Below, piece by piece: positions 13,751-26,796 of a DNA stretch of 64,000 bases. A program made the position numbers and the translations under genes. The notes below the pieces were generated by a model, which did no database searches, was not told the DNA's origin, and worked only from the letters and a program-made list of their open reading frames with translations. The stretch comes from Batkoa obscura (lineage: Eukaryota > Entomophthoromycota > Entomophthoromycetes > Entomophthorales > Batkoaceae), in the NCBI GenBank assembly GCA_030770535.1, contig JASVEC010000012.1:682001-746000 (forward strand), read 5' to 3'. Every line of letters begins with the position of its first letter. Within the stretch, counting starts at the first letter, position 1.

Positions 13751-13881
13751 GGACTGTTATCCTATAATTATAATAATTATAATAAACAGATTTATTTGTT
13801 TTTACAGTCATAACTTTTTATTAAAAACAGTATATTTGTTTTTAGGTAATTTAATTTATTTGTTATTTTAAATAAAGATTT

Positions 13882-13980
13882 GGGGGTGTATTTTTTTACT
13901 TAGGAATTTTATCAACAATCTTTCCACCTAAATAGCGCTTAAAAAATGGAAAAAATAATGAAACCAAAAAAAACACCCCC
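13882..13980. mobile_element. MITE copy 2 (A end first)
   Basis: Complete 99 bp copy, GGGGGTGTATTTTTTTAC to AACACCCCC, flanked on both sides by ATTT. Confidence 0.88.
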
Positions 13981-14052
13981 ATTTAGTTAAAAGTAAGTTA
14001 CAGATTATAATAAGAATTTAAGCGATATAAAATAATAGCTAATTATTTTATT

Positions 14053-15632
14053 TTATCCAAATTTCAAAATAATATCTAAGATATATGGGTTTAAGTCTTC
14101 TTCTTCAGTATTAAATAAGTCATCTTCAATAGTTAATAATTTGGCTAATTCATCTAAAGTAGGAATTGTTAAGGGTAATTTTAAAGGCAACTCTTCATTA
14201 GTAATAGATAATTGATAGTTGTGATTTTGATTTAAATAGTCAAATAATTGTTTTTCTTTTTGTTGTTGATTTTTTTTACCTTTAAATAATTGAGTTAATC
14301 TTTGAAACTGATTTTTATTATTTAATTGATTCAAATAAAATATAGCTTCATTTAATTGAATTTCATTTCGTTTATCTTCACTTAATTGCTTAATAACACA
14401 ATCTAAAAGAATAGGATATTGATTTAATTCATTAATAATAACAGGTTTAATATCATTAATATATAATTCCTTGTTAAATTCCATAATACGATTTAATTCT
14501 TTTTTTATAATTAGTAAAGAAATTAATAATAAATCATTTTCTAAATTAAAATCACAATGATTTTCAATAAAATATTGATTTAATATTAATTCATTAATAA
14601 TCAAATTATTAGACAATAAGCCTAATCGATAATAATTAATTAATTGATATGTTCTGCATAATTCTATTATAGATTGTTCATATTGTTGTAAATATTTAAT
14701 ATCAAATATATCATAAATATAAATCCATAATTTATAAATTATTATATCATTATTCATCATATTAACATTACTAACAATTGATTCCATAATTTTAATCCAT
14801 AATAAATTTAATTCTTTATTAAGATTTAATGAAGCAGTAGTTAATTGATAATATTGTCCAAATAATTTCATTAAATTAATTATACAATGATATTGATTAT
14901 TATTATTATTATTATTATTATTAAATTGTAATAAACAATGAATTAATTTTTCTTGCAAATTAAAATCAATTAATAATTCATCCCACGGTTCAATTATTTG
15001 ATTGATTTGATTGATAGTTAAATTAAAATAGAATTCTAAATAAAATTCACATTTAATTAATAATAATATTTCTATATCATCAAATTCTTTCATATTAAAT
15101 AAATTATAAAATAAAGGTAATAATTCCATACGATAATTAATTACTACTGTTGTATCTTTAATAAAATCATTTAATAAATATTGTTGAATTGAATCTAATG
15201 TATTTATTGCCCATTGTTCATTTAAATAATTTTTAATTAATGATATAAATTGTTGAATTATATCAATTGTTTGATTTTCAACTAATTGTTGTTTTAATAC
15301 TAAAATAAAAATTTCTTTTAATATTGTAAATTCGTTCGATTTGTTTGATAATTGTTGTTGCCAATCAATTGATAATAAATTATTATAATATTTATTAAAC
15401 AATAATAAAGAATGATATAATAAATTTGGATTAATATTTTGCAATATTAATGATTTATATAATAAAATAATATCATTGAAATTAATTTGTTGTTGATTCA
15501 ATAAGCTATCAATTCTTTTAATAGTTATATAACCTAAATCTTCTTCAGTTATTGGATCAATTAAATTATTTAATTCTTCTAAAAATTCAATTCTTTTTAC
15601 TATATTATTAATTGTATTATTAAATAATTCTA

Positions 15633-15690
<58 letters not shown>

Positions 15691-17252
15691 TAAAATATTT
15701 TCTTTAATAATAGTAACTAATAATTGTTGAGATTGTAAATTAATAGTTTCTTGATATTTTATATTAATAAACTGATCAATTAAATTTAAACTATTATTAA
15801 GATTTAATTGAATTATATATTTGTTTAACAATATAACATCTTCAGGTAAAAATACATTATTTTGTTGTATAATAAATGAAATTTGATAAATTAAATACCA
15901 TAAAATTATATTGGATTTTAATATTTGTTGCTCTTGTAAATTTAATTCAATATAATATTGTTTTTCTTCGTTGAATATTGGTAATAATTGTAAATAGGTA
16001 TCCAATTGATTTAATATAAATTCATTGCCATTAGATTGTTGATATAATAAATTAAAGTGAGATTGTAATTCATTATAATTCTTATTAAATTTATTGTTTA
16101 ATAAGAATTTAAAATCAACTATATTATCGTTAATTATCTTATTATTACTTTTGATACTTTCAATCCAATTATTTAATAATTCCGTTCTTAATATAAGTTG
16201 ATGAATAATTAACTGATTTTTCTATTCAAATTTAAAATATTATTAATATTATTAATATTATACAAATGTTATTAAATAATTACCTCATCCTTTTCTTTGT
16301 TTAATTTATCTAATATTTCTCCAAACATAATAAAATATAAATTTAATTTAATTAAATCATTACCCTCAATATCATTATAAAATGTATAAAATTGGTTAAT
16401 AACTTTTTCATCAATTATTAATAATTCCAAATATTCTTTTGTATTAGACCAATAATAATCTTCTAAGTCATTGATTTTAACTTGATTTGAAAAATAATAA
16501 TTAATATGAATCAAATATAATGTTTGTAAATCAATGTTAAAATTAGTTGCAATTGTTATGACATTTGATGTTTGTATTGTATCTTCCGTTTGTATTCTTA
16601 ATTCTAATAATAAACTTTGTTCTCTTTTATTAGATAATCGAAACGCTTCACTATCAATGTCTAATTTTTCTAATATCGAATTAATTTCTTCTTCTTCATT
16701 TAATTTTTGACTTAATTTTATATTCTCTTGAATTATTTTCAGTTCCTTATTATTATTATTATTATCTAAGTTAGTTAAATAATTAATAAATTCTTTTGGT
16801 TGAATTGTTGTTAAATTATTATATTGTATAGTATTATTATTATTATTATTTATATTTGATTTAGTAATATAATTTAAACCAAAATGAAATGCTTTCCATA
16901 ATAAATCTTCTGGGTTCTGTTGTAATGTATCAAAAAATTCGACTTTATCTTCCTAAAAATAAATATTAAATATATTAAGATTAAAATAATTTTATTATAT
17001 TATAATAAATTACCTCTGATAAATTATAAATAAAAAGTTGAGAAAGTGTATCATTAATATTATTACTTAATTGAAGTTTGATTTTTTTAATTAATCGTTT
17101 ATGAAGTATAGCATCATTATTACTTAATAAGCTATCTTTTAATAACATTAATATTCTAAATATTGCTTCTAATGGATTAAGTTGCCAATTGAAATTATTA
17201 TTAGTAACATTTATAATAGAACCATTAAAGATAGGATAATTATATATGTTTA

Positions 17253-17283
<31 letters not shown>

Positions 17284-19259
17284 TATAATATCAACCGTAT
17301 CGTTGAGTTGTTGTAATACATTTGAATTCAACATAATTTTTTGATTATTATTATTACTATTATTGTATTTTATTAACTCTTTTGAATTTAATGATTGAAT
17401 TTCTAACTCATAATAGTAATTTAGTACTTCATTTATTTTACTAACATTACAATTTGCTATTATTAAAGATAACAAATTAAACTTTTTATTAATATCTTTA
17501 AACTCTTTATCTTTAATTAATTCTAAAATATCATTAATATCTTCTGAATTACATTCATCTTCAATTAAAGTAGTTGAATATTCATATGCCATATTAAAAT
17601 CTTTATGTAATTTACTTGCTTTGATTATTAATTTGTTGATAAAACTAAGATCCTCAATAATATTAATATTTAATAATGCCATTAATTCTTTAATTTTATC
17701 TGGTGATTTATATAGTTGACATTTTGAATTAAATATTAATTGTTTTAAATGAAACTTTGAGTTTAATCGAATTTCTAAAGGTTGAGGTATTTGTTTTATA
17801 TTATATTGTAAATAATAGTTATATAATTTTTGTACTCCAAATACAAAATATTGCCATTGTTGTACTTTACTTGTTTCTTCTACTAAATCTAAACATTTTA
17901 ATATAATTTCTATTGAATTAGAATCAAATAAATTTGTTTGATTATCATAAAATTCCATTGATATTTCAAGTAATAAATCAATAACTTCTTCATATAAAAT
18001 AGGTAAATCAATTTCATCAAGTATTATCGAGGCCATTTCAAATTCTAAAATATCATAAATGTTATAAATATAAATATAATAACAAATTTACCTTCTAAAT
18101 CTAAAATTTGTTGTAAAAAGAATATAAATAATTGTTTGATATTAATAGGACCAAAATAATGTTGATTAAATAATAATACTAAACCATCCCATATCTTAAT
18201 AATTAATTGTTTTTCGTCAATAATTAAAATCAGTTGATTAATTAATTGAATACAATATAATTGATGTTGTTGAAAATTACTTAATAAAATTCGACTTAAT
18301 CTTTCTTTTAAACTTGGAAAAGAATAACCCAAACTTTCAATAATTTCCCATCCTTCTATATTTTGTATTAAAAAATTAAAATAAGGATGAAATTCTTCTA
18401 CTTTAGCAACATTAATAATACTATCTGAAGTCAAATCTTCGACTTTTAAATTAATGCAAGTTTGATTAGGTAAAGTAGATAAATCCAAACTAGTATATAA
18501 AGTAACAAGATTAATAATGGATTGAATATGTTGACTAGTAATTGGTTTTTTAATTGACAATAAACTAAGTAGACAAGCTTTAATAAATTTTAATTCAATA
18601 ATTTTACCCCAAACTTCGCTATATTTTAAAGTATTATCTATATTGGATGGTGGTAAATCTAACATTAAATGATAATTTTCTTTTGAATTATCTAACTCTT
18701 CATATTCCGTGATAAAAATATCTAATAATAATTCAGGAGAAGAACCTAAAGCAACTAAATGATAAATTAATTTTGCGATTTGATATCTTGATAAGATTAA
18801 AAACTTTTTTAAATTAAAATTGATAACTTCTTTTTCAGAAACTTGTTCCATTTGATTTAATTCCAATTGTAATACTTTGATTTGAATTAACCATTCTAAT
18901 TTTTTGATAATACTGCTTAATTTTTTTAAATTTAACTTATGTTGACCTAAATTTAATAATGAATAACATAACATTAAATCCCCTACTCTTTCATCAATTT
19001 TTATGGCTCTTTGGACATGCCATCCCTTTAGCTTCTCCTCCGAAGAATAAGAAGCTAAATTTTGTAACCAAAAGATATACACTTCAGGATCTAAAGCTTC
19101 AGGTAACTGGATTAAAAATAACAAGTCGTCTGAATTTTCATACTTGTTATAATGAGTTTCGTATTGAGAGCGGATATGGGAAATGATTTCATTTGAGTAC
19201 TTTTTTTGTTCTAGTTGAAAGAGTAAACGTTCGATATTACTTTGGTTATCAAATTTCAT
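14053..19259 (-). CDS. SEC39: Sec39/NBAS-family protein, Dsl1 (NRZ) tethering complex subunit
   Basis: Predicted subunit of the ER tether that captures Golgi-derived COPI vesicles. Four exons (19259-18092, 18044-17014, 16952-16284, 16221-14053; introns 47, 61 and 62 nt) sum to 5,037 nt and 1,678 residues. That is between yeast Sec39 (709) and human NBAS (about 2,370). The N-terminal third shows the Sec39-domain pattern: LIQLPEALDPEVYIFWLQ, then a WHVQRAIKIDERVGDLMLCYSLL-type block matching the NBAS segment with Wx3RAx2Ix6QVDxALSL spacing. The remainder is helical, leucine- and asparagine-rich and weakly conserved. Several long Asn runs (near 15640, 14905 and 17270 on the plus strand) come from (ATT)n tracts kept in frame. 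The family assignment is good; NBAS versus Sec39 orthology is inference. It shares a 138-bp promoter interval with the kanadaptin gene. Confidence 0.78.
15638..15695. repeat. (ATT)n microsatellite inside the Sec39-like coding region
   Basis: About 19 uninterrupted ATT units that read as polyasparagine on the minus strand. Shorter runs lie near 14900-14922, 17262-17281 and 16830-16847. They stay in frame, so they are translated rather than intergenic repeats. Confidence 0.9.
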
Positions 19260-19397
19260 TTTTTTTATAAGTGAAAAAATTTAAAGAACGAAATTGATGA
19301 ATTGAAGTCACTCTTACTTTAAAGTAACTTAATGGGTTGAATTTATTACCAACATAAAATTTAAAATAGTTTTTTGGTTTCTTTAAAAAATTCAAAA
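19260..19397. promoter_or_regulatory. Shared bidirectional promoter interval
   Basis: The Sec39-like gene and the kanadaptin gene start 138 bp apart on opposite strands, so both promoters must lie here or within the first exons. No specific motif is claimed. Confidence 0.55.
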
Positions 19398-21725
19398 ATG
19401 GGTAAGTATTCTATAAAAATAATTGAAATTAATATAAAGTTCATGATATTTTAGATTTACCACCATTAAATTATATGCTACCCGAATGGAGTGGTAAACC
19501 GAGTATTAAATCATATTTAGAAGTAATCAAAGGAGGGGTACAATTGGAAAACTTTTTATTAAAAAACAAAGAGATTATTGTAGTTGGTAATAATAAATCC
19601 ATTTAATAATTTTAAAATATTAATAATCAAAATAAATTAAAAGGCCGATTACCAAACTGTGATTTACAATTAGAACATCAAGTAAGCTTTTTTAAATTTT
19701 ATATAAAGAAATAAAGTTAGAACTCAAATCAAAAGTCCATTTCAAGATATCACGCTTTATTTCAGTTTAATGAAAAAGGTAGTTTATATAATGTTAATAC
19801 TAAAATAAACAAAAATAAGGAATAATTAGGTGAAAGTCATATTTATGATTTAGGAAGTACACATGGCACTTTTGTTAATAAAGTAAAAGTTGAGCAAAAA
19901 AAATATGTATTATTAAAAGAAGAAGATCAAATAAAGTTTGGAGAATCAACTAGGATATTTATTTTTAAAACAGAAATTAATACCAAAGTAAGGGCTTATC
20001 AAGATCAACAAAAAGAAACGGAAGTTACTTGGTAACTATTATTCTATTTGATTTTTTTAAAAGTCTTTATTTTTTTATAATTTTTTGATTTTAGGGGTTT
20101 TGCTGAAGATGCTGTAGAAGAAGAAGATATTAATGATCTTATTAATGACGATACAAATGAACAGGATGCCTATTATTATAAAGATCCAAAAAAAGCATTG
20201 AAAAACTATTTAGAAGTAAGTTTTATCTATAAACTAATTTTAGTTACTTATTAATATAATGTATGAAAGAACCAAGGCGTTGCTGTTGAATATGAGATAT
20301 CGGAAGAAGGTGAAAAAAATGAAAAGGAGTATACAGCAAAGTAGAAAAAAATCATTAAATTTTAGTTTATTTTGACTTATTATTTTATTAGAGTTTTGCT
20401 TCCTATACCAGAATTAGAAAGTTTAAATAGTGATATTATGTATGGTATTGGTCATTCTAATAAAAAGAGGTAATATTTAAAAAATTTAAATATAAACAAG
20501 TAAGAAAAGTTAATAAATTTTGTTAATTTTAGAGAAGCAGAAAGATTGGCTGCATTGAACGCATGTGAGAAACTAGATAAAATGAAACTATTGAGATCCA
20601 ATGGATTAAGTATTTCAGGTAATTAATATTATAGTATATATTAATATATATTAAATAACATTTAAATAGATTTAAAAAAACAGCGCCTTAAAAGATTATT
20701 AAAAGAAAATGAAGCAGAAGAATTTGATGATTTTTATGATAGAGCAGGATATGGTAATTTATTTTAATAGTATATTTAATAGTAATTAATAATTAATAAA
20801 TTCTAGTTGAAAAAAGCAAATTACGTAAAAACCAACGTAAAGGAAAAGAAGATAAAATAGAAACATTCGACAGTTTGAATTTAAAAAGAAAACAATTAAT
20901 TGAAAGTATTAATAATTTAAAAATGGATGTTATTATTATTCAAAATAAAATCGATAAAGATATGCAAATAGTAAATGGTAACTTAATTATATTATATTAT
21001 TATATTACTATATATTTATATTAACAATATTATTATTATTTATATAGAATATAAACAAAATGATAATGAATTAGATGGTTATATGACACAAATGAAAATT
21101 AATGAAAATAGAAAATTAAAAAAAGAAAATGACAAGAAATTAAATTTATCAACTATTGTAAGTTAATTATATTATTATAATAATAATATTATTAACAATT
21201 CTTTAGGAATTAAAAAAAGTACTAAAATTAATTGAAATTGTTGCACCTGATTCTAAATTTGATGAAGAAGTAGATGATGATGACACTTTAAAACAAAAAA
21301 TAGAACAAAGTAGCTTAAATATTATTGATAAAGAAAAAGAAGTAAAGATAGAAGAAAATAAAGAAGCAGATAACAATGAAATTGAGGAAAAGGAAGTGGG
21401 AAGTGAGAAAATAAAGGAGATAAGTAATGAAGGAGAAGTAATAAATAATGAAAAGGAAACACCAAGTAATGATATTGATCATGAGGATATTAAAGAAATA
21501 GAATCAAAAGTTGAAACTAATAATGAAAAAGAAGAAGAAGAAGAAGAAGAAGAAGAAGAAGGATATAATTTTAATATTCAAGACGATAATGATAATTGGG
21601 TTCCACCTCAAGGACAAAGTGGTAATAACAATACAACTATATAATTATAAAAGGGCATTAATAATTTATAATTTATAACTTTAGGAGATGGAAGATCGCA
21701 TTTAAATGATAAATATGGGTATTAA
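19398..21725 (+). CDS. Kanadaptin (SLC4A1AP) homologue, FHA-domain protein
   Basis: Nuclear FHA-domain protein linked in animals to RNA splicing and kinesin-like traffic; the precise role is unsettled. Fourteen exons sum to 1,596 nt and 531 residues (human about 740-800). The first exon is only 4 nt (ATG G, 19398-19401); the last is 41 nt (21685-21725). Order of parts: PPLNYMLPEWSG; FHA domain with GRLPNCDLQLEHQ, SISRYHALFQF and YDLGSTHGTFVNK; the kanadaptin signature WGFAEDAVEEED; YYYKDPKKALKNYLE; a dsRBD-like segment ending GIGHSNKKREAERLAALNAC; coiled coil; acidic tail with a Glu run; terminal WVPPQGQSG-GDGRSHLNDKYGY. The terminal motif and its precise restoration over the last intron make this call strong. 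All 13 introns are GT-AG, 49-76 nt. Confidence 0.93.
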
Positions 21726-21885
21726 ATATTAAATTAAAAAACAAAAATAAAATATTTTATATAATAAAATAAATTTATAAATTAAATTCCAGCTTAACAA
21801 AAAATTTTATTCAAAATTTTATTTAGGAAAATTTAATTCATTTTTACAAAATTAATATCTATTTCATCGTTATTTTAAAAAAGAA

Positions 21886-23225
21886 TTAAGGATTAGGAGG
21901 ACAACATTGTACAGGAGCACATTGAGCTTGACAAGGTAAAAGACAAGTAGAATCGCGAATAGTAGGACCAGAAGAAACGGTCAATTTAGGAGAGGAAGAA
22001 GTTGAACTATTACTAGAATCATTTTCAAATTCAGGTTGAATTGTAACAGAATGAACACCATAACTATGTAAAATACGTTTAATTTTAGTAGCAATAGATT
22101 GGAATCGTTTATGATGAGGGGAATCAATAACTACATGAATACTAGCAATAGATTTAGAATCACTTAATTGCCAAACATGAAGATCATGAATACTAACAAC
22201 ACCTTCAATATCAGCTACTTGAAGGCGTACATTTTCAATTGGTACAGTAGATGGCACCCCTTGAAGTAAAATAATTGAAGCACTTTTAATTAAAGGCAAT
22301 GTAAATTTAACAATTAATAAAGTAATAATAATTGAAATCAAAGGATCAAACAAATATCTTTCTGGGAATTCACATTTCCAAATAATTAAAGCAGAAATAA
22401 TAACAGCTATACTTGCTAAAGCATCTCCTAAAACATGTAAATAAACTCCTTGCATATTAAGCTGACCTTCTTTTTCATTGGAATGGTCACGGGTGTGATC
22501 ATGATTCTGATTCTTTTGAGATTGACAATCATTAGATTGATTTCTTTGTAATAAATAACTACTTTCATTAATTTCTAATTGATGAGCATGAGATACTTGT
22601 TTTGCAGTATCAATGATAGATTGTTGAAAAGTAGCTGGACTTAAAATATTTGTCTGATGATTTAAAGTATAATCAGTACCATCTTCAATTGAATGGGAAT
22701 GCTCATGATCATGACTTTCATTATGATTATGACTATGAGAACATTCACCATGACTATGATGATGACCAAATAAAAACATACCTGATATATTAAATACTAA
22801 ACCAATACTACCAACTACTAGAATTAATTCTGGATTTTCAATTTCAACAGGTTTAAAAAAACGAGGAATTGCTTCAGCAACAATAGTAAGACATAAACCT
22901 AATAGCAATACAGCATTAATTAAAGCACCTAATACTTCCGCTCTTTGTAATCCATAAGTATAATTTGGATCGTATTTGGTATTTTCAGATAACTAAAATA
23001 AAAATAATCAGTAAGTTTGTTCTTAATAACATATTAAAATAATAACAAACTTACTTTAACGGCATAGACAGCAATAACTAAAGATACCACATCATTTAAC
23101 ATATGAAAAGCGTCAGCCACTAAAGCAATTGAACCCACCCAATAACCAACAATTAATTCAGTAAAAAATAAAATGACACTTAATGTCAATTGTATATATA
23201 ATTTCGTCGTTTTTGATAACCCCAT
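21886..23225 (-). CDS. ZRC1: Cation diffusion facilitator zinc transporter, ZRC1/COT1 type
   Basis: Zn2+/H+ antiporter expected in the vacuole or another endomembrane, moving zinc out of the cytosol. Two exons (23225-23055, 22992-21886; 62-nt intron) give 425 residues. Six membrane helices fit. Metal-site residues are visible: the HxxxD motif in ADAFHMLND (helix 2) and HVLGDALAS (helix 5). A cytosolic histidine-rich loop (GHHHSHGECSHSHNHNESHD, continuing with more His) lies between helices 4 and 5. The C-terminal ferredoxin-like domain has GVVSIHDLHVWQLSDSK. The extreme C terminus is cysteine-rich (CLLPCQAQCAPVQCC), which is unusual for ZRC1 and might add metal binding. The gene lies tail to tail with kanadaptin, with 160 bp between stop codons. 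Confidence 0.93.
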
Positions 23226-24505
23226 TTTTATAAAGTTAATAACAATAATAATAATAATTAAATTTAATTTTTTTGAAAAAATTTATTGATTTATCAAGTT
23301 TGTTTTTATACTATTTCATTTCAATTAAGCAATTAATTATATAATCCCATTTTCATTGGTGGAATTTAATCGCTATTTGATCATTGGTTCTATTTTTAGC
23401 CTATGCACCTACAAATCAAGGGTTTTTGTCATGTTTTTGAATTAATATCAGATAAAAAAAGTATGTAAAAAAAGAGGATTATTCAAATAAATTTTTTAAT
23501 GATTTGGCTAAATCAACTATATCAAGTAAATAGAGGTAACTTAATGGCTATCATGCTAAATTAATGGAAAATATCATAAGCTATTTCTTCTATTTTTAGT
23601 ATAAAGCCTCAATATTTGTATTCATTATGAGTTATTAATATTAAATTGTTTATTCTCCTATTATCAGCTTTATTAATCGTTGTTTGTTCAACTTTCGAAC
23701 ATTTAAATTTTTACTGTTTATTAATAAAAACAAAACGTCAAAAACATATAATATTATAAACCTTATAATATATTAGCAATATCTTATATATTGAAACTAC
23801 TTACAAATGCTTTCAAAGAATGAAACTATTAAATCAATTGAAATTGAAATTTTTAAATCGAAGTTTCTAAAGGATAAAAATTAAGCATGTTATTTTTAGA
23901 GTTTTTAACACAAGTTTTTATTTCCTTTTTTAAATTCATGCTTAACTCAACTTAGTCATTAATTTATTTAACCTCTTATTTTAAAATTATTCCTAATAAT
24001 ATCGAACTTGCTTTTTGTAATACTATCTTTTTAATAAGTTGTTAGTTTATTAATATAAAAAAGAATAAAAATTAATAATAAATTTAGTATGAAATTAATT
24101 TAAATATTAGTTTTGAAGTTTCTTTTTAATAATAAATTGGTATTAATTTTAATGTTTGTAAATCTTTTTTATTACGTATTTATCTTATAACTTGTTGTTT
24201 ATTAGGTTTATTGTTTTAAATATAATCTGATAAGATTATAGAGTAAATTTTTAACCATAAATTTAAATTTTCTTGTTTATATAAAAAATATCTGATTTAT
24301 AAATAACGCTTGTTATTAAAAATATTATTTATTATTTAATTATATTTTTTTAAATCATATATTGTATATCGCTATGTATATTCATATTATTATAATTTGT
24401 TAAGCTAAGCAGATAATTACTTTTCTAATATTTATTTAAATTCGTTTATTTTATAAAATTTTAAAAATGAAAATAATTTAATAGAATAAAATTTTGCTCC
24501 AAATT
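23226..24505. other. Gene-free spacer, no feature recognised
   Basis: AT-rich sequence upstream of the zinc transporter gene. No exon-like frames, tRNA or TIR were seen. The transposon-rich block begins at its right edge. Confidence 0.5.
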
Positions 24506-24575
24506 AAACAATTTTTAAGCGCTATTTGAGCAGAAAAAATATCAGTAAAATTCTTAAATACAGAAATACACCCCC
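24506..24575. mobile_element. MITE copy 3, truncated (ends with A end)
   Basis: Only the core (AAGCGCTATTTGAG) and the A-end half up to ACACCCCC are present; the B end is missing. CCCCC is followed by ATCT. Confidence 0.75.
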
Positions 24576-25095
24576 ATCTAATTTTTATTAAAAAGTAATA
24601 ATTTAAAAAAATAACGTTTAAATTATTATCGTTATTTTTATTTTTGCCTCATATAAATAGATAATTAACTTTCATCTTTTATATCTTATTTAAATATAAA
24701 TAAATTGATTTCATTTGTGTATTTTTTTTATAGTAATATAACTTTTTTAGTATTTTTAATTTTTCTGATAATTTTTTTATTGTTTTTTAATTTTTTTACA
24801 TTTTATAATATTATTAAATAAAATTGTTTTTTAATATATTGTTTACTAAATATAAAAATTATTTAATAAAAATTTGTTTATTATTTAAAATAAACATTAA
24901 TTGCCAAAAAACAATGCAAAAAACTAACATTTTTATATTACTTTTAGCAGTTTTTATTATTATTATTAAAATTAATTAATTGCTATTAAATTTTTAGCAG
25001 TTTTTAAATTTGTAAGTCTTTAATGTATGATCAGCTAAATTTAAAACTTTAACTTAAAAGACTTATTTTATTTATTTTATTTTTTTGATCATATG

Positions 25096-25300
25096 TTTGT
25101 GAAAGTTGGTACTCAGTGATTGCAGTTAAAGGCAGTTCTAGCTCAATTAACTGGCCGTAAGTCAAAAGGTCTTAGTTTATGTAACTAAGATAGACTTAAA
25201 TTAATAGGAATAGTGCACAATAAGCTATGAACTATGTAAAATAAATAGAATAGAAAAGACTACTGTAAAATCTACATAAAATACTGTAAGATTTACTAGC
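25096..25300 (+). mobile_element. TGTGAAA element, 5' part, in transposon copy A
   Basis: Starts TTTGTGAAAGTTGGTACTCAG and stays alignable to the complete copies (for example 30020-30446) for about 200 bp. The TTTCACA end is missing. Confidence 0.65.
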
Positions 25301-25320
25301 TTTATTAAAATAAAAACAAA

Positions 25321-26640
25321 ATGCAAGCTTTTATAACTAAACTTTGAAATGGGGGTTTTTCTTTAAATTTAATACGATAGGGAGAAGCACATTATATAAA
25401 CATTGTGATTTGTTTACATCAATTTTAACAACTATTCACAATAACCCAGAGTTTATGGGATTTTATAATAAAACAAAAAAAAGAAAAGAAATATTATTAA
25501 AGTTTACTATTAATAATAACAAACTTAATCAAGCAATGTATAAAATTAGTGCTTTAAGGGAAACAGGAAATAAAAACCAACAAGTAGCATTATTATCAAC
25601 TATAGTTTCAGTATATTCTTTTGATGAATGTAAAAGCTTTGGATTTAATATAAGTAGAAATCAATATGATTATTTAAAAATAATTAATAATAATAAAACA
25701 CCAACATTACAACCTATTATTAAAAATACAAAAAAAATTAAAGATGAGCAAATTGAGATTATTATACAATATTTACTTGATAATTCAACTATTTCATCAA
25801 GATTTAATAAAAAAAATAATGATAAATATTCGTCAGATAATATATATATTAAATAAAAGTAGAAGAATGATATACAGTAAGTATTTTAATGATTTAAAAG
25901 ATAAAGCAGTAGCTAGGTCAACATTTTTTAAATATATACCAAATAATTTTAAAAATCCAACAAGAAAAACAGATTTATGTAATATATGTGCCCAGTATAC
26001 AGTTAGAAAAAAGTTATTTGAAAATAAAATAAAATAAATACAACGACAAAAAATAAAGCAGAGATAGAGGAATCTTTTAATAAAGAAAAAAGGTTATATA
26101 AATTACATGAATTTTGTGTTGATATTCAAAAAAACATACTTAATGAAACTATTGAAAAATTAAATAATAGAAGTTGTATAATAATTCTAGACTTTAAACA
26201 AAATATGGAAATAGGAACAAGACCAGATCCAATAAATTTAGATCATTATAATAAGCAAGCTATATCAGTATTAGGGTTTGGCGTTTTATATTTAAAAAAC
26301 GATAAAACAATAAGGTGAAGTTTATTTCAATTATTTATCTGAAATATTAAATCATGATTCAGCCATATGGGGATGTATTTTTGTGTTTAATAATTTTACT
26401 AGCAATCTTTCCGATCAAATAACGCTTAAAAAATGGAAAAAATAATAAAAACAAAAAAAACATCCCCATAGAGAATAGAAAAATTAAAAGATCAACCCCA
26501 GGCTTATCTTACAAAAATAACTGAGAATTTCAAAGTTTCAATATTTAGTAAGCAAGTAAGTAGCTTATTAGATGATAGAAATCAATTATTAAATGTTGAT
26601 ATTACTTAAATTATTGATAGCTAAGTTAATAAATAGTCAA
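25321..26640 (+). pseudogene. DDE-like transposase gene of copy A, broken
   Basis: Reading starts at MQAFITKL (25321), shifts frame, and continues as the 25344-25856 frame (GRSTLYKHC, NNNKLNQAMYKISALRETGN). A further frame holds a possible zinc-binding CNIC (near 25980), and another holds ILDFKQNMEIG (near 26190). The middle catalytic block is lost at the MITE (26369-26467), and only the tail NRKIKRS...SKQVSSL resumes after it, ending near 26610. Plainly non-functional: three frame changes plus an internal deletion. See copy B for the family description. Confidence 0.75.
26369..26467. mobile_element. MITE copy 4 (A end first) at a transposon deletion junction
   Basis: Complete copy. Left flank is ATAT (from site GATTCAGCATATG of the transposase gene), right flank is ATAG (from site TCTATAGAGAATAG, about 530 bp further on in intact copies). 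Unequal flanks show it is not a simple insertion. Confidence 0.88.
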
Positions 26641-26698
26641 AGAGCAAGTAGTTGTAATAATAAGTAAAAACTACTATTATGCTGCTTGTGTTACATAG

Positions 26699-26796
26699 GG
26701 GGGTGTTTTTTTGGTTTCATTATTTTTTCCATCTTTTAAGCGCTATTTGAGTGGAAAAATTGTTAGTAAAATTATTAAACACAAAAATACATCCCC
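26699..26796. mobile_element. MITE copy 5 (B end first)
   Basis: 98 bp copy, GGGGGTGTTTTTTTGG to ATACATCCCC, with perfect ATAG target duplications (26695-26698 and 26797-26800). The same site is empty at 46899-46902 and 31103-31106. Confidence 0.95.

Noticed and set aside
18959-19186. 75-codon plus-strand frame within the Sec39-like gene
   Set aside because: Antisense shadow of the first exon, whose protein match is on the minus strand.
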